A DNA stretch of 64,000 nucleotides, taken from contig CALUZR010000005.1 of the NCBI GenBank assembly GCA_944325335.1, positions 32,340 through 96,339 on the forward strand. The letters are read 5' to 3'. Below, in pieces: positions 24,141-33,565 of this stretch (positions within the stretch are counted from its first letter, which is position 1; each line of letters begins with the position of its first letter). Below the pieces are notes generated by a model. The model was not told where the DNA came from, did not search any database, and saw nothing but the letters and a program-made list of their open reading frames with translations. Source of the DNA: an uncultured Parabacteroides sp. GTDB lineage: Bacteria; Bacteroidota; Bacteroidia; Bacteroidales; Tannerellaceae. A program made the position numbers and the translations under genes.

Positions 24141-25973
24141 TTCGATCCGTTTAATTATTCTCGCCGGAAAACATCGGTCGTTCAAATAGGCGATACACCG
24201 CTGGGCGGAGAGAATCCGATTCGTATCCAGTCGATGGCAAACGTCTCGACGATGGATACGGAAGCGTCTGTAGCGCAAGCTATCCGCATGATTGAAGCCG
24301 GGGCGGAATATGTCCGCTTTACAGCACAGGGTGAACGTGAGGCGCATAATTTAGGAAATATCCGCCGTATCTTGCACGAGAAAGGTTATACGACACCACT
24401 CGTGGCCGACATCCATTTCAATCCGAAAGCCGCCGATGCCGCAGCTCTGGAAGTCGAGAAAGTTCGTATCAATCCGGGTAATTACGTGGATCGCGTGAAG
24501 ACCTTTAACCACGTGGAATATACGGACGAAGAATATGCCGCCGAGCTTCAGAAGATTCGTGAACGCTTCGTACCATTCCTTCATATCTGCAAAGCACACC
24601 ATACGGCCATTCGGATTGGCGTGAACCACGGTTCGCTTTCCGACCGTATCATGAGCCGTTACGGAGATACACCGCGCGGGATGGTAGAATCGTGTATGGA
24701 GTTTTTACGGATTTGCCGAGAGGAGGATTTCCCGCATGTAGTTATTTCGATAAAAGCATCGAACACCGTCGTGATGGTAAAAACAGTCCGCCTTTTGGTC
24801 GAGACGATGGACAAAGAGGACATGCATTATCCTTTGCATCTTGGCGTCACGGAAGCGGGCGATGGCGAAGATGGACGCATTAAAAGTGCCGTCGGAATCG
24901 GTGCTTTATTGGCCGATGGCATCGGAGATACCATCCGTGTTTCGCTGAGCGAAGAACCGGAAGCCGAGATTCCCGTAGCGCAAAAGTTGGTGGATTATAT
25001 CCTTGAGCGCGAAGGTCATCAACCCATCGAGGGAGAAATAGCGCCGGCTTACGACCCCGTATCGTGCGAACGTCGGCGGACACGCACCGTGGAGGGAATC
25101 GGTTCAGGTTGTCTTCCGATCGTCATATCCGACCGATCAGGGGGCGATTTCGAATTTAATCCGAATGCCCAGCCCGATTTCTTGTATATCGGACAAGAAA
25201 ATCCGGACAATTTGCCCGACCATTTCCGCCTTTTGGTCGATGCTCCTTTCTGGCAACCTCGCCCGAATGCATATCCTTGTTTTATCGCCTCGGAAGCCGA
25301 AGAGATGAAAAAACTGGATGCGCCATTGAAGTTTATCCGCTTGACCTATCCCGATTTGACGGACGACATGCTTCGCATCTTGCGGGAAGATAAGTCTGTT
25401 GTGGTGATCCTCAGTACGCATCATCGGAATGGGGTTGGAGAACAACGCGCGGCATTGCACCGGCTTTGGAGGGCGGGTATCGATGTGCCGGTCATACTCC
25501 ATCGCGAATATGATGAGAAAGAGACGGAATCGCTTCAATTAAAGGCATCGGCCGATTTGGGTGCCTTGCTTTTGGATGGATTTGGCGAGGGCGTCATGCT
25601 CCACGATGAGCGTATTCCAGCCTCTATCTTAGATAATACGATGTTCGGTATCTTGCAAGCCTCAAAAGTGCGCATTAGCAAGACGGAATACATCTCTTGT
25701 CCCAGTTGCGGACGTACGCTCTACGACCTCCAAACGACGATTGCCCGCATCAAAGAGGCTACTTCTCATTTGAAGGGCTTAAAGATAGGCATTATGGGAT
25801 GCATCGTGAATGGCCCGGGCGAAATGGCGGATGCCGATTACGGATACGTCGGTGCGGGCGTGAATCGTATTAGCCTTTACAAAGGAAAGACGTGCGTATT
25901 GAAAAATATCCCCGAGGAAGAGGCCGTCGAACGCTTAGTGCAACTGATAAAAGATAACGGTGATTGGCGTTAA
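24045..25973 (+). CDS. ispG: 4-hydroxy-3-methylbut-2-enyl diphosphate synthase, large form
   Basis: A 642-residue iron-sulfur enzyme of the MEP isoprenoid pathway. The N-terminal TIM barrel begins near residue 38 (RRKTSVVQIGD, GGENPIRIQSM), an insertion domain specific to Bacteroidetes/Chlamydia/plants lies in the middle, and the C-terminal domain has the cluster ligands C552, C555 (CPSCG) and C586, with E593 (MGCIVNGPGE). The first 33 codons are not family sequence: they read through a palindromic repeat (24045-24140), giving a low-complexity stretch rich in E, K, S and F. An internal ATG at 24084 is possible but still falls inside the palindrome. Confidence 0.93.
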   Translation: MKNDESRLNEELKMKKEELAPSDSSFFIPHSSFDPFNYSRRKTSVVQIGDTPLGGENPIRIQSMANVSTMDTEASVAQAIRMIEAGAEYVRFTAQGEREAHNLGNIRRILHEKGYTTPLVADIHFNPKAADAAALEVEKVRINPGNYVDRVKTFNHVEYTDEEYAAELQKIRERFVPFLHICKAHHTAIRIGVNHGSLSDRIMSRYGDTPRGMVESCMEFLRICREEDFPHVVISIKASNTVVMVKTVRLLVETMDKEDMHYPLHLGVTEAGDGEDGRIKSAVGIGALLADGIGDTIRVSLSEEPEAEIPVAQKLVDYILEREGHQPIEGEIAPAYDPVSCERRRTRTVEGIGSGCLPIVISDRSGGDFEFNPNAQPDFLYIGQENPDNLPDHFRLLVDAPFWQPRPNAYPCFIASEAEEMKKLDAPLKFIRLTYPDLTDDMLRILREDKSVVVILSTHHRNGVGEQRAALHRLWRAGIDVPVILHREYDEKETESLQLKASADLGALLLDGFGEGVMLHDERIPASILDNTMFGILQASKVRISKTEYISCPSCGRTLYDLQTTIARIKEATSHLKGLKIGIMGCIVNGPGEMADADYGYVGAGVNRISLYKGKTCVLKNIPEEEAVERLVQLIKDNGDWR

Positions 25974-25975
25974 AC

Positions 25976-26027
25976 ATAACTATAAATGACTCCGATTATA
26001 ACTATAAACGATTTCGATTATAACGAT
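25976..26027. repeat. 22-bp phased motif between ispG and dut
   Basis: ATAACTATAAA occurs at 25976 and 25998, and GATTATAAC at 25994 and 26016, all with 22-bp spacing. The word GATTATAACTAT also occurs at 30379, 48035 and, in opposite orientation, 48017. The array starts just after the ispG stop. Confidence 0.7.
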
Positions 26028-26032
26028 GAATT

Positions 26033-26464
26033 ATGAAGGTAGAAATTATCAATAAATCACATCACCCCCTGCCCGCTTATGCGACACCGCTATCGGCAGG
26101 GATGGACATCCGGGCAAATCTCTCGGAACCAATAGAGATTAAGCCATTAGAACGGAAGTTAATTCCTACAGGCTTGTATATCGCTTTACCAGAAGGATAC
26201 GAAGCCCAGATGCGTCCGCGGAGTGGTTTGGCGTTGAAACATGGCATCACGCTCCTGAATACGCCTGGCACGATTGATGCGGATTACCGTGGGGAGATTG
26301 GCATTATCCTGGTAAATCTCTCGAACGAGCCTTTTGTGGTAAACGATGGCGAGCGGATTTGCCAGATGGTCATTGCCGCCCATGCGCAAGTAGAATGGCA
26401 ACCCGTCGAGGTATTGGGCGAAACCGAACGCGGTGCGGGCGGATTCGGACATACAGGTAAGTAA
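26033..26464 (+). CDS. dut: dUTP diphosphatase
   Basis: A 143-residue trimeric dUTPase that hydrolyses dUTP to dUMP. The five family motifs are present in order: SAGMDIRA (about residues 22-29), [10 protein letters not shown] (63-72), [11 protein letters not shown] (83-93), GERICQMVI (105-113) and [10 protein letters not shown] (133-142). The usual GFGSTG is GFGHTG here. It is the first gene of an operon with the TPR, DUF4292 and EnvC-like genes. Confidence 0.95.
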   Translation: MKVEIINKSHHPLPAYATPLSAGMDIRANLSEPIEIKPLERKLIPTGLYIALPEGYEAQMRPRSGLALKHGITLLNTPGTIDADYRGEIGIILVNLSNEPFVVNDGERICQMVIAAHAQVEWQPVEVLGETERGAGGFGHTGK

Positions 26465-26478
26465 TATAAAAATAAAGA

Positions 26479-28239
26479 ATGAAATACAAAAAGATAAAGC
26501 ATGCCGCTTGTATAGGCGTTTTATTATTCGTCCTGCTTCCTTCCTTCGTACACGCTATTGGCGTGAAGAGGGCAGATTGCCGGGAGAAGTTGGATTACGC
26601 TACCCAGCGTAAATTCGATTACTTCTTTTATGAAGGCGAAAAGCTGAAGAATGCAGGCAAGTATGATGCGGCCTTCGATATGTTTTCCTATTGTTTGGAA
26701 ATGGATTCGACCTCATCGGCCGCCTTGTTCGAGCTTTCGATGTTTTATATCCAACGCAATCGTCCGCAAACGGCCGTAGAGATGCTGAAAAAAGCCGTGG
26801 CACACGACGGGGAAAACTTTACCTATCGCATGACACTTGCCGGATTATATCGCAATTTGGGCATGTATGGCGAGGCTTCTTCGGCCTACGAAGAGTTGGT
26901 AAAACAACATCCGGAAAAGAGCGAATTGAACTATTACTTGGCAGACGCCTTGACGCAAGAGGGAGAAATCGGCAAGGCGATAGATGCCTACGATGCACTG
27001 GAATCAAGTCTTGGCATGAGCGAAATGCTCTCACTCCAGAAATACAAGCTTTACCAATCCATCAACCAGCCGGATAGCGCGTTTATGGAAGTAGAGAAAC
27101 TCGCCCAAAAATATCCGATGAATGCCCGTTATCAATTGCTTATGGGCGATTTGCATCTCGAAAACAATGAGCTGGAAAAGGCTTTGGCATGTTATCAGAA
27201 AGCGCACGAAATCGATGCGAACGACCCGCGTTATATTGTTTCAATGGCGAATTATTACGACGCGAAGGGCGATAAAGAGGCGGCTGAGAATGAAATCCGC
27301 GCGGCATTGGTCAATGAAGAATTGGACGTGGATACGAAAGTGGCCATCCTCTCGCGTTATATCCAACGCTTGCAACAAACTGAACAAGGATTGGATAAGG
27401 CGAACCTTCTTTTCCTAACCTTGCTCGACCAGCATCCAGAAGATGTGGAATTAAAACTCATGTACGGAAGCCTACTTTTACTCCAAGATAAAAACGAGGA
27501 GGCGAAATTCCAATTCCAGCTCGTGACGGAAATGGATCCGAGCAATGAAGGCGCTTGGCAACAAATGCTTAACATGGCATTGAAGACGGAAGACGTACCA
27601 GAAATCCTCCGCATTTGCCAGAAGTGCATCGAACTTTTCCCTGAATCGCCCGAATATTATTTCTATCTCGGCATCGGCTATTACCAAAAGAAAGATTACC
27701 AAAAAGCACTGGAGACTTATCAAGAGGGCTTAAAGGTGATTCCCAAAGAGAACCGGGTGCTTATTTCTAACTTCTATGGGCAAATCGGCGACCTTTATTA
27801 TCAGATGGGCAACATGGAAGAAACTTATAAGGCTTATGACCAAGCTTTGAAATATAACGAGAACAATGTCTTTGTACTCAATAATTATAGCTATTTCCTG
27901 ACATTAGATAAAAAGGATCTGAAGAAAGCGGAACGTATGGCGGCGCTTTGCATCAAGTTGGAACCGAACAATGCGACTTATCTCGACACTTACGCATGGG
28001 TTTTCTTCATGCAAGGCAATTATACATTGGCGAAAATATACATCGAAAACGCCCTTTCTAAAGACACGGAGAATAGTGCCGAGCTGGTTGATCATTATGG
28101 AGATATCCTCTTTATGACTGGCGATAAAGAAAAGGCCGTAGAACAATGGAAAAAGGCTAAAGAAATGGGCAAAGAATCGAAGATATTGGACGAGAAAATC
28201 GAAAAGGGTATTTACATCGAAGATACGGAAGCAAAATGA
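26479..28239 (+). CDS. Tetratricopeptide repeat protein, periplasmic
   Basis: A 586-residue protein with a signal peptide (hydrophobic residues 10-26, cleavage likely after VHA) followed almost entirely by TPR helices from about residue 45 to 570, for example YDAAFDMFSYCLEMDS, LEKALACYQKAHEIDANDP and YQKALETYQEGLKVIP. It likely scaffolds a periplasmic or outer membrane complex. The dut-TPR-DUF4292-EnvC order suggests work in cell envelope assembly. It overlaps the next gene by 4 bases. Confidence 0.8.
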   Translation: MKYKKIKHAACIGVLLFVLLPSFVHAIGVKRADCREKLDYATQRKFDYFFYEGEKLKNAGKYDAAFDMFSYCLEMDSTSSAALFELSMFYIQRNRPQTAVEMLKKAVAHDGENFTYRMTLAGLYRNLGMYGEASSAYEELVKQHPEKSELNYYLADALTQEGEIGKAIDAYDALESSLGMSEMLSLQKYKLYQSINQPDSAFMEVEKLAQKYPMNARYQLLMGDLHLENNELEKALACYQKAHEIDANDPRYIVSMANYYDAKGDKEAAENEIRAALVNEELDVDTKVAILSRYIQRLQQTEQGLDKANLLFLTLLDQHPEDVELKLMYGSLLLLQDKNEEAKFQFQLVTEMDPSNEGAWQQMLNMALKTEDVPEILRICQKCIELFPESPEYYFYLGIGYYQKKDYQKALETYQEGLKVIPKENRVLISNFYGQIGDLYYQMGNMEETYKAYDQALKYNENNVFVLNNYSYFLTLDKKDLKKAERMAALCIKLEPNNATYLDTYAWVFFMQGNYTLAKIYIENALSKDTENSAELVDHYGDILFMTGDKEKAVEQWKKAKEMGKESKILDEKIEKGIYIEDTEAK

Positions 28240-29075
28240 AACGGATTGGATTCATCAGCATCATTTGCCTTTGGGTGTTTCTAAGCGGATGTAAGACCAG
28301 CCGCGAAAGCATGAGCTCTGGCAAAGCAAACACCAAAGCGTTGCGGGAGTTTGTCGCCTCCATGCAAGAGCAAGCATTGGATTTCCATACTTTCTCGGCA
28401 CGGTTGAATGTGGATTTGAAAATGTCGGGGAAAAGTGTAAGTTCGCGGGTCGAGATGAAGCTCGTGAAGGATAGCGTGCTCCAGCTTTCAGTTCAGCCTT
28501 TTTTGGGCATCGAGATTTTCCGTTTGCAACTTACGCCAGATAGCCTCAAGGCTTTGGATCGTATGAATCGCCGGTATGTGGCCGAAGGATATAGTAGTCT
28601 TAAACGCCAGATTCCGATTGATTTCAATTTCTATAATCTTCAAGCCTTGTTTATCAATCGCCTCTTCTTGCCGGGCGAGCAGGAAGTAGCAGATAATTTC
28701 CTATATGATCATTTCCAGTTAACGCGCGAGGGTTTCATCACACGCCTTCATACCGAAGACCGAATGGATATACGCTACCTTTTCGAAGCGGATAGCGAGG
28801 AAAAATTGCTTTCTACGAATATTACTGAACCGGGCGGTGTCTATACGCTTCAATGGAAATATTCCGATTTTCAGCCTATCTCCACCGATTCCGATCTTTT
28901 CCCCCGGAAAATGGACGTATCGCTTCTCAAAGAGGAGGCCCGGCAAGGAGGCATGACACTCTATTATTCGCGCCTTCAATTGGATAAATCCTTGAATGTG
29001 GATTTTCCTATTTCGGCAAAATACACACGCGTCTCGTTGGAACAGATATTGAAATTATTGATTCCTAATTCTTAA
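28236..29075 (+). CDS. DUF4292 lipoprotein, LolA/LolB-like
   Basis: A 279-residue predicted lipoprotein (lipobox Cys19, LSGCKTS). DUF4292 members have a half-open barrel of the LolA/LolB type, which binds acyl chains; strands such as FHTFSARLNVDLKMSGKSVSSRVEMKLVKDSVLQLSVQPFLGIEIFRLQL fit. A role in lipoprotein or lipid handling at the outer membrane is likely but unproven. Translation is probably coupled to the TPR gene through the 4-base overlap; the EnvC-like gene follows after 17 bases. Confidence 0.78.
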   Translation: MKRIGFISIICLWVFLSGCKTSRESMSSGKANTKALREFVASMQEQALDFHTFSARLNVDLKMSGKSVSSRVEMKLVKDSVLQLSVQPFLGIEIFRLQLTPDSLKALDRMNRRYVAEGYSSLKRQIPIDFNFYNLQALFINRLFLPGEQEVADNFLYDHFQLTREGFITRLHTEDRMDIRYLFEADSEEKLLSTNITEPGGVYTLQWKYSDFQPISTDSDLFPRKMDVSLLKEEARQGGMTLYYSRLQLDKSLNVDFPISAKYTRVSLEQILKLLIPNS

Positions 29076-29092
29076 TTCGTTATTTCATCATT

Positions 29093-30319
29093 ATGCGCTA
29101 CGTTTGGTTCATCTTGTTCATTTGCCTTTTCGGCGTTGTTTCGGCCCAAAATTCAGCCCGCGTGCAAGCATTGGAAAAGCAACGCAAAGAGGCGTTGGCG
29201 GAAGTAGAACGTATCAATGGATTAATTGCCCAAACGCAAGCTACCACAAAGGATTATCTCCGTCGCCTGAATCTCCTTTCTGAACAAATCCTTTCGCGCA
29301 AGAAGGTTATTAGCTTATTGGGGCAAGAGGTGGAAGCTATCAATGCGCAAATGAATGAAATGAGCCAGCAAATCCGCCGGTTGGAAGGTGAACTGAAAGA
29401 GAAGCAACAGAACTATGGCAAATCCGTCCGTAGCATGTATCGCCGGCAAGCCTCGCAAGATAAATTGTTGTTTATCCTCTCGGCCGAAAACTTTGCGCAA
29501 TCCCTTCGTCGTCTCCGTTATCTTCGCGAGTATGCGGCTTGGCAAAAGCGACAAGCTTCGGAAATTGTGGAAAAGCAAACGGAAATCACCCAAAAACGGA
29601 ATGCCTTGACTCAAACTCGGCAAGAAAAACAACAACTTCTCGCCCAACAAGAAAAAGAACGCAAACAGCTTCAAACGGAAGAAAACAATCAACAAAAGGA
29701 GGTCAAAGCCCTGAATAAAAAGAAATCGCAACTCCAAGCCCAGCTCCGCGAGAAACGAAAGCAAGCCCAACAACTCGACCGCCTCATTCAGGAGCAAATC
29801 GCCCGCGAAATTGCAGAAGCCAACAGGAAAAAAGCCGCCGACAAGCAACGCAAAGCAGACGTCAAGGGCGGATATGCCATGACCAAGGCGGAAAAGGCAC
29901 TCTCTGACAATTTCGCTTCCAACCGTGGCCGCCTACCCTATCCAGTGGCGGGTTCTTATACGATTGTTTCTCGCTTCGGAGAACAGCAACATGAACAATT
30001 AAAATATGTCCGTACCAACAACAATGGCATTGATATCCAGACCACTCCCGGCACCGATGCCCGTGCCGTCTTCAAAGGTGTGGTGACGCGTATCTTTACC
30101 GTCCCCGGCTTCAACCATTCCATCATTGTACGCCATGGAAATTACCTTACGGTTTATAGTAATTTGAGCCAAGTGTACGTCAAGACGGGCGACCAGGTCG
30201 ATACCCGTCAAGCATTGGGACGTATCTTCTCCGACCCCGAAGAGCATAATGCCACCATTCTGCATTTCCAGTTATGGAAGGAAAAAACCAAACTCAACCC
30301 CGCGCCTTGGTTGGATTAA
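29093..30319 (+). CDS. EnvC-like murein hydrolase activator (degenerate LytM)
   Basis: A 408-residue secreted protein: signal peptide (residues 1-18), a long coiled coil (about 22-260, rich in Q, E, K), and a C-terminal M23/LytM domain (about 285-408). The zinc ligands of active LytM enzymes are altered: the HxGxD motif is NNNGIDI and the second motif reads ILHFQLW, so it is probably an activator of amidases, as EnvC is in E. coli, rather than a peptidase. Last gene of the dut operon. Confidence 0.85.
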   Translation: MRYVWFILFICLFGVVSAQNSARVQALEKQRKEALAEVERINGLIAQTQATTKDYLRRLNLLSEQILSRKKVISLLGQEVEAINAQMNEMSQQIRRLEGELKEKQQNYGKSVRSMYRRQASQDKLLFILSAENFAQSLRRLRYLREYAAWQKRQASEIVEKQTEITQKRNALTQTRQEKQQLLAQQEKERKQLQTEENNQQKEVKALNKKKSQLQAQLREKRKQAQQLDRLIQEQIAREIAEANRKKAADKQRKADVKGGYAMTKAEKALSDNFASNRGRLPYPVAGSYTIVSRFGEQQHEQLKYVRTNNNGIDIQTTPGTDARAVFKGVVTRIFTVPGFNHSIIVRHGNYLTVYSNLSQVYVKTGDQVDTRQALGRIFSDPEEHNATILHFQLWKEKTKLNPAPWLD

Positions 30320-30350
30320 GCCTTTGGAAAGTAATATTTTCAGTTGTAAT

Positions 30351-30395
30351 CGTCGAAAACGACGGCGTGAATTTAGATGATTATAACTATGTTTT
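30351..30395. repeat. Dyad and dispersed motif after the EnvC-like gene
   Basis: CGTCG (30351) pairs with CGACG (30360), and GATTATAACTATGTTTT (30379-30395) is a 17-base word found again in reverse complement at 48012-48028, with a close variant at 20681. Confidence 0.6.
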
Positions 30396-30497
30396 GGAGA
30401 AAATATCCCGGAAAAGATGGCAGCATTACAACCCTTTTAATAACTTTTGTATCGTGCGTAACACGATGAAGGTTTCTCCATAAATGTTATAAAAAAC

Positions 30498-30545
30498 GCG
30501 AAGGCACTGGATTGCATCTATGCATTCGTGCATTCGTGCCTCCGC
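30498..30545. terminator. Hairpin after the FKBP gene
   Basis: GCGAAGGCAC (30498) pairs with GTGCCTCCGC (30536) with one mismatch; inside is a repeated GCATTCGT word. It lies just beyond the minus-strand FKBP stop at 30559 and can act as a terminator. Confidence 0.5.
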
Positions 30546-30558
30546 GCTAACTGATTGT

Positions 30559-31167
30559 TTATTGCTCAACGATATTGACCACTTCGATTTGAAACACCAA
30601 CGTGGTGTAAGGTTTGATTGTATCGCCTTGACTAACATTCCCATTCACACCATAACCCAACGAATAAGGAACCCAAACTTCCCAAATATCGCCTTCGTGC
30701 ATGTGTTGAAGGGCAGTAGCAAAACCATCAGTCGTACTCGAGCTATAAGTTCCATAATCAATGGCTACGCCTCCGCTCATCAATGCCGGATCATCGTCAT
30801 TTTCTCTCAAAGCTGAAGAAAAGACTTCGCCTTGCGAAAGGACACTATCGCGATTCTGGATATAGTTCCCGTCCTCGTCGGCAATGAAGCATCCTTTGTA
30901 ATAGCATTCCACTTGGCTGGTAAAGTAGATCGGTTCCGTCCCTTCGCCCTTCTTCAGGATCTTATACAGGATGCGGCCGTTGTTGCTTTGGGAGTTGATA
31001 TACTCGATGCCCTCATCGTTTGCCCGTGCTTCGAATGCTTGGGTATTAGCCGTGCGCCATGCTTCATCTACGGGCAACCACCACGAGTTTTCATCCTCAT
31101 CGTCACTACAAGCCACGAACGCGAGGCTTGCCATCATCATCACAATCCATTTCCAATAGGTCTTCAT
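30559..31167 (-). CDS. FKBP-type peptidyl-prolyl isomerase lipoprotein
   Basis: A 202-residue predicted lipoprotein (lipobox Cys20). The FKBP domain covers residues about 85-200, with VECYYKGCFI in place of the usual V-x-Y-x-G-x-L strand, the segment GFATALQHMHEGDIWEVWVPYSLGYG and the final strand LVFQIEVVNI. Such proteins assist folding of exported proteins; active-site substitutions are possible. It lies 6 bases after glyS and probably shares its transcript. Confidence 0.85.
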   Translation of the reverse strand: MKTYWKWIVMMMASLAFVACSDDEDENSWWLPVDEAWRTANTQAFEARANDEGIEYINSQSNNGRILYKILKKGEGTEPIYFTSQVECYYKGCFIADEDGNYIQNRDSVLSQGEVFSSALRENDDDPALMSGGVAIDYGTYSSSTTDGFATALQHMHEGDIWEVWVPYSLGYGVNGNVSQGDTIKPYTTLVFQIEVVNIVEQ

Positions 31168-31173
31168 CGTCTT

Positions 31174-32718
31174 TTATTCTATGATTTTTTTCAACAAACT
31201 CTTCATGCTGACTTTCTCGGCGATAATGTCGTGCAGTTTATCGATCGAGACACGCTCCTGCTCCATCGTATCGCGGAAACGGATCGTCACGCAATTATCA
31301 TTCAACGTATCGTGGTCTACCGTGATGCAATAAGGCGTACCAATGGCGTCCTGCCGGCGATAACGTTTACCGATAGAATCCTTCTCGTCGTACTGGCAAC
31401 GGAAGTCGAGGCGCAACATCTGCATGATTTCCTCCGCCTTCTCGGGCAGCCCGTCCTTCTTTACCAATGGCAATACGGCCAACTTCACTGGAGCCAAGGC
31501 AGCCGGGAGCTTCAATACGACGCGGCTCTCGCCATTCTCCAAGGTCTCTTCACAATATGCACCCGCCATTACGCTGAGGAACATACGATCCACACCAATC
31601 GACGTCTCGATAACATACGGTGTATAGCTCTGATTCAATTCCGGGTCGAAGTATTGGATCTTTTTGCCCGAGAACTTCTCATGCTGCGAAAGGTCGAAGT
31701 TCGTACGGCTATGGATGCCTTCCACTTCCTTAAATCCGAACGGCATTTCGAATTCGATATCGGTAGCGGCGTTGGCATAATGCGCCAGCTTCTCGTGGTC
31801 GTGGTAACGATATTTCTCGTCGCCCAAGCCCAGTGCCTTATGCCACTTCAGGCGGGTTTCTTTCCACTTCTTGAACCACTCGATCTCTTCGCCCGGACGT
31901 ACAAAGAACTGCATCTCCATCTGTTCGAACTCACGCATACGGAAGATGAATTGGCGTGCCACGATCTCATTACGGAATGCCTTACCAATTTGTGCGATAC
32001 CAAACGGAATCTTCATGCGGCCGGTCTTCTGCACGTTGAGGAAATTCACGAAGATACCCTGCGCCGTTTCCGGACGGAGATACACCTTCATCGAACCGTC
32101 GGCCGTCGAACCCATTTCAGTAGAGAACATGAGGTTGAACTGGCGCACGTCGGTCCAGTTTCTCGTGCCGGATATCGGGCAGACGATTTCGCAATCCAAG
32201 ATAAGCTGACGCAAATCCTCGAAGTTCGAATCGTTCATGTCCTTCTTGTAGCGCTCGTGGATTTCGTTCCATTTTGCCTGATGCTCGAGGACGCGCGGAT
32301 TCGTCTCGCGGAACTTTGCCTCGTCGAAAGCATCGCCAAACTTCTTCGCCGCCTTGGCCACCTCTTTGTTGATCTTTTCCTCGATCTTCGCCAGGTGGTC
32401 TTCTATCAAAACGTCGGCGCGATACCGTTTTTTGGAGTCTTTATTATCAATCAGCGGGTCGTTGAACGCATCCACGTGCCCGGAAGCCTTCCAAATCGTC
32501 GGGTGCATGAAGATAGCCGAATCCAAACCTACCACATTCTCGTGCAGGAGCGTCATGCTATCCCACCAATACTTCTTGATATTGTTTTTCAGCTCCACGC
32601 CGTTCTGCCCATAGTCATACACGGCGCCCAGCCCGTCATAAATTTCAGAGGAAGGGAATACGAATCCGTATTCTTTGCAATGCGAAACTAACTTCTTAAA
32701 AACATCTTCTTGTGCCAT
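31174..32718 (-). CDS. glyS: Glycine--tRNA ligase, single-chain type
   Basis: A 514-residue class II synthetase of the homodimeric (eukaryote/archaea-like) type. It starts with the typical SHCKEYGFVFPSSEIYDGLGAVYDYGQNG; class II motif 2 is seen as FRNEIVARQFIFRMREFEQMEM and motif 3 near the C-terminal third (GVDRMFLSV). The C-terminal anticodon-binding domain ends near residue 514. Its upstream sequence includes a 54-bp stretch that is repeated beyond the toxin-antitoxin pair. Confidence 0.95.
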   Translation of the reverse strand: MAQEDVFKKLVSHCKEYGFVFPSSEIYDGLGAVYDYGQNGVELKNNIKKYWWDSMTLLHENVVGLDSAIFMHPTIWKASGHVDAFNDPLIDNKDSKKRYRADVLIEDHLAKIEEKINKEVAKAAKKFGDAFDEAKFRETNPRVLEHQAKWNEIHERYKKDMNDSNFEDLRQLILDCEIVCPISGTRNWTDVRQFNLMFSTEMGSTADGSMKVYLRPETAQGIFVNFLNVQKTGRMKIPFGIAQIGKAFRNEIVARQFIFRMREFEQMEMQFFVRPGEEIEWFKKWKETRLKWHKALGLGDEKYRYHDHEKLAHYANAATDIEFEMPFGFKEVEGIHSRTNFDLSQHEKFSGKKIQYFDPELNQSYTPYVIETSIGVDRMFLSVMAGAYCEETLENGESRVVLKLPAALAPVKLAVLPLVKKDGLPEKAEEIMQMLRLDFRCQYDEKDSIGKRYRRQDAIGTPYCITVDHDTLNDNCVTIRFRDTMEQERVSIDKLHDIIAEKVSMKSLLKKIIE

Positions 32719-32757
32719 AATATATTCTCAATTATATTTTCCCAACTAATAAACGGT

Positions 32758-32811
32758 GCAAAGTTAAGCGATTTTTTCATCCCCGCTTCCCTCCGAGGCG
32801 TTTTTTTCGTC
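32758..32811. repeat. Left copy of 54-bp direct repeat with promoter
   Basis: Identical to 33512-33565. Inside, CAAAGTTA (32759-32766) gives a minus-strand -7 box TAACTTTG for glyS, and a CCCCGCTTCC...GAGGCG segment is followed by a T7 run. The two copies bracket the toxin-antitoxin pair. Confidence 0.88.
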
Positions 32812-32852
32812 GTCGCGGTCTGCTTTCAAAGGATATGTACGTTTATTGTGCG

Positions 32853-33281
32853 TTATTTTTTCATGATTAATTCAAAATCGGAGAACGAAATGATTTGCGT
32901 ATCTTCTATATATTCAAGCGTAAGTAAATCATTATCGCCACTTACCAAATAATCCGCCCGCGCAGCCATAGCTGTATACAATAAATAGTCGTCTTTAGGG
33001 TCACGGCAAAGCGAAGGACCCGATGGCGGTTCCACAATCCAAGCCGCCTCGCAAAGCAAATCCAAAAACTCCTCCGCTTGCTCTGCTGGAATGTACTTCT
33101 GGATGCGTGGACGCTTCAATACATCCGCCAGCTCGATGAGTTGTGTATGGCACGTCACCACTTGAATGCTTCCCTTGTCCATATAGAGGTGGAGCCCTCT
33201 CAATTTCTTTCCAATCAAAAAAGAAATCCAAATGTTCGTATCAATGACGACGCGCCAAGTTTCAGGCTTTCCGCTTTTCAT
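32853..33281 (-). CDS. PIN-domain toxin
   Basis: A 142-residue protein of the PIN_3/COG1569 group. The acidic cluster that binds metal in PIN ribonucleases is visible: D14 (VVIDTN), E in IELADVL, D in DPKDDYLL and D in SGDNDLL. Length fits the family. It overlaps the 75-residue gene in front by 20 bases, the usual antitoxin-toxin arrangement. Its target RNA is unknown. Confidence 0.82.
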   Translation of the reverse strand: MKSGKPETWRVVIDTNIWISFLIGKKLRGLHLYMDKGSIQVVTCHTQLIELADVLKRPRIQKYIPAEQAEEFLDLLCEAAWIVEPPSGPSLCRDPKDDYLLYTAMAARADYLVSGDNDLLTLEYIEDTQIISFSDFELIMKK

Positions 33282-33489
33282 AATTCTCCTGTCTTACGCT
33301 TTCTACTTCGCGGGTGATATCTTCCCAACTTAATTCGTCGGTACGCGTCGCTTTCAACAATCGCTCGAAACGGCTTGCAAAAAGGGATTTGCGCAACCGG
33401 TCGAAGATTTCTAAGCGGTCCGCCTCGTTCATCGTCTGGAGCAAGCCGAAGAATTGTTGTTTATTGAGGTTCAATTGTATCGTTTCCAT
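33262..33489 (-). CDS. Antitoxin of the PIN toxin
   Basis: A 75-residue helical protein rich in charged residues (METIQLNLNKQQFFGLLQTM, LSWEDITREVESVRQENY). The N-terminus could form a small DNA-binding or dimer segment and the C-terminus the toxin-wrapping tail. Assignment rests on size, 20-base overlap and order. The promoter lies in the right copy of the 54-bp repeat. Confidence 0.7.
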   Translation of the reverse strand: METIQLNLNKQQFFGLLQTMNEADRLEIFDRLRKSLFASRFERLLKATRTDELSWEDITREVESVRQENYEKRKA

Positions 33490-33511
33490 CTTGTTTTCTT
33501 TTTATGTGTTC

Positions 33512-33565
33512 GCAAAGTTAAGCGATTTTTTCATCCCCGCTTCCCTCCGAGGCGTTTTTTTCGTC
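33512..33565. repeat. Right copy of 54-bp direct repeat with promoter
   Basis: Perfect copy of 32758-32811. CAAAGTTA at 33513-33520 gives a minus-strand TAACTTTG -7 box 24 bases before the antitoxin start. Sequence on both sides of the two copies differs. Confidence 0.88.

Noticed and set aside
30480..30560. tRNA-like fold near the FKBP stop
   Set aside because: Only one long hairpin can be drawn; there is no cloverleaf, T-loop GTTCGA or acceptor pairing.
30832..32691. 619-residue plus-strand frame
   Set aside because: It is antisense to glyS and the FKBP gene; those have clear motifs, while this frame has none.
32758..33565. Transposon with the 54-bp repeats as ends
   Set aside because: The repeats are direct, no transposase is inside and they contain promoters, so promoter duplication on integration is a simpler reading.
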